Shown here: piece by piece, positions 5,696 to 5,975 of the stretch
Layout: each line of letters starts with the position of its first letter
Position numbering within the stretch: position 1 is the stretch's first letter
Assembly (NCBI GenBank): GCA_000435475.1
Contig: FR896055.1
Span: forward strand, 1,942-7,916
Source of the DNA: Cryptobacterium sp. CAG:338
GTDB lineage: Bacteria > Actinomycetota > Coriobacteriia > Coriobacteriales > Eggerthellaceae
DNA: 5,975 nt
Reading direction: 5' to 3'
Made by a program: the position numbers and the translations under genes
Notes under the pieces: generated by a model
What the model was told of the DNA's origin: nothing
What the model saw: the letters and a program-made list of their open reading frames with translations, nothing else
The model's database searches: none

Positions 5696-5975
5696 AGCAG
5701 CCGCAAGATGTTGCAGGACCAGTAATAGCTAAGGTCTACAGTCATATTCAAAAGCTGTTCAGCAAAGAAGTTCTAAAAGAAGTTTTTCCAGACGTTCCCG
5801 TTCCGCGCGTGACACTTGACCTCCCTGGCGCAGAGCCAGAACCGCTCCATGTATTCGTGTGGGGTACCGCTCGAGATTTCGACGCAGAGCAATTCCTGAC
5901 GGGTGCATCAATGGAGGCTTCTTTTCATGTTTGGGTGACAGTCTTGGGATCATCTTCAGCGTCAGAGGAAGCAAG
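5692..5975 (+). CDS. Head-tail or tail protein, 3'-truncated by the window edge
   Basis: An open frame of 94 codons begins at ATG 5692 and has no stop before the window ends. The ATG overlaps the connector's TGA (ATGA), and no clear Shine-Dalgarno sequence lies close by, so translation is probably coupled by termination-reinitiation. The visible product opens with an amphipathic helix (about 8-31, ending KEVLKEVF), then PDVPVPRVTLDL (33-44), a strand-like LHVFVWGTARDFD (52-64), and ASFHVWVTVLGSSSASEEA (76-94). This helix-then-strands pattern and the position after the connector fit head-closure, neck or tail-terminator proteins, but I do not recognise the family. That the frame is coding is well supported by the overlap and by the open length; the function is inference. 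Confidence 0.75.
   Translation, partial: MKQPQDVAGPVIAKVYSHIQKLFSKEVLKEVFPDVPVPRVTLDLPGAEPEPLHVFVWGTARDFDAEQFLTGASMEASFHVWVTVLGSSSASEEA

Overview
The window is a stretch of tailed-phage or prophage DNA (Caudoviricetes, siphovirus-like head genes). It holds the head-assembly module in the classic HK97-type order, all on the + strand: large terminase (5' end cut off by the window), portal, ClpP-type prohead protease, major capsid protein, a small acidic connector-region protein, a head-tail connector, and the first 94 codons of a further head-tail or tail gene that runs off the right edge. I see no tRNA, rRNA, CRISPR array, insertion sequence, integrase or lysogeny gene.

The host is probably a Gram-positive bacterium. 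Shine-Dalgarno sequences are strong and purine-rich (GAGAAAGGGG, AAGGGAGG, AAGGAGG), GTG starts are used alongside ATG, G+C looks close to one half by eye, and AAG and CGC/CGT dominate the Lys and Arg codons. This fits a moderate-G+C Actinomycetota host such as a Coriobacteriia or Bifidobacteriales member, but the host call is an inference of low confidence.

Layout: terminase 1-1205; a 51-base gap with a perfect 7-bp hairpin and the portal ribosome binding site; portal 1257-2612; protease 2625-3401; capsid 3394-4593 (8-base overlap with the protease); small HeH/SAP-like protein 4616-4921; connector 4922-5695 (directly abutting); partial gene from 5692 (ATGA overlap). No terminator separates any pair, so this looks like one late transcript with tight translational coupling. 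Three starts are shorter than the longest open frame because a good ribosome binding site picks an internal codon.

How the genes work together: portal and capsid protein (whose N-terminal coiled-coil region probably acts as a built-in scaffold) form the prohead; the ClpP-like protease trims it; terminase docks on the portal, packages and cuts DNA; the connector proteins close the portal and join the tail. I found no wholly new system. The most notable details are that the capsid protein keeps the counterparts of all three HK97 chainmail cross-linking residues (Lys, Asn, Glu), that it carries a fresh-looking 21-bp tandem duplication adding seven residues, that the connector has an additional N-terminal domain of about 100 residues, and that a 12-bp hairpin lies near the start of the connector gene.
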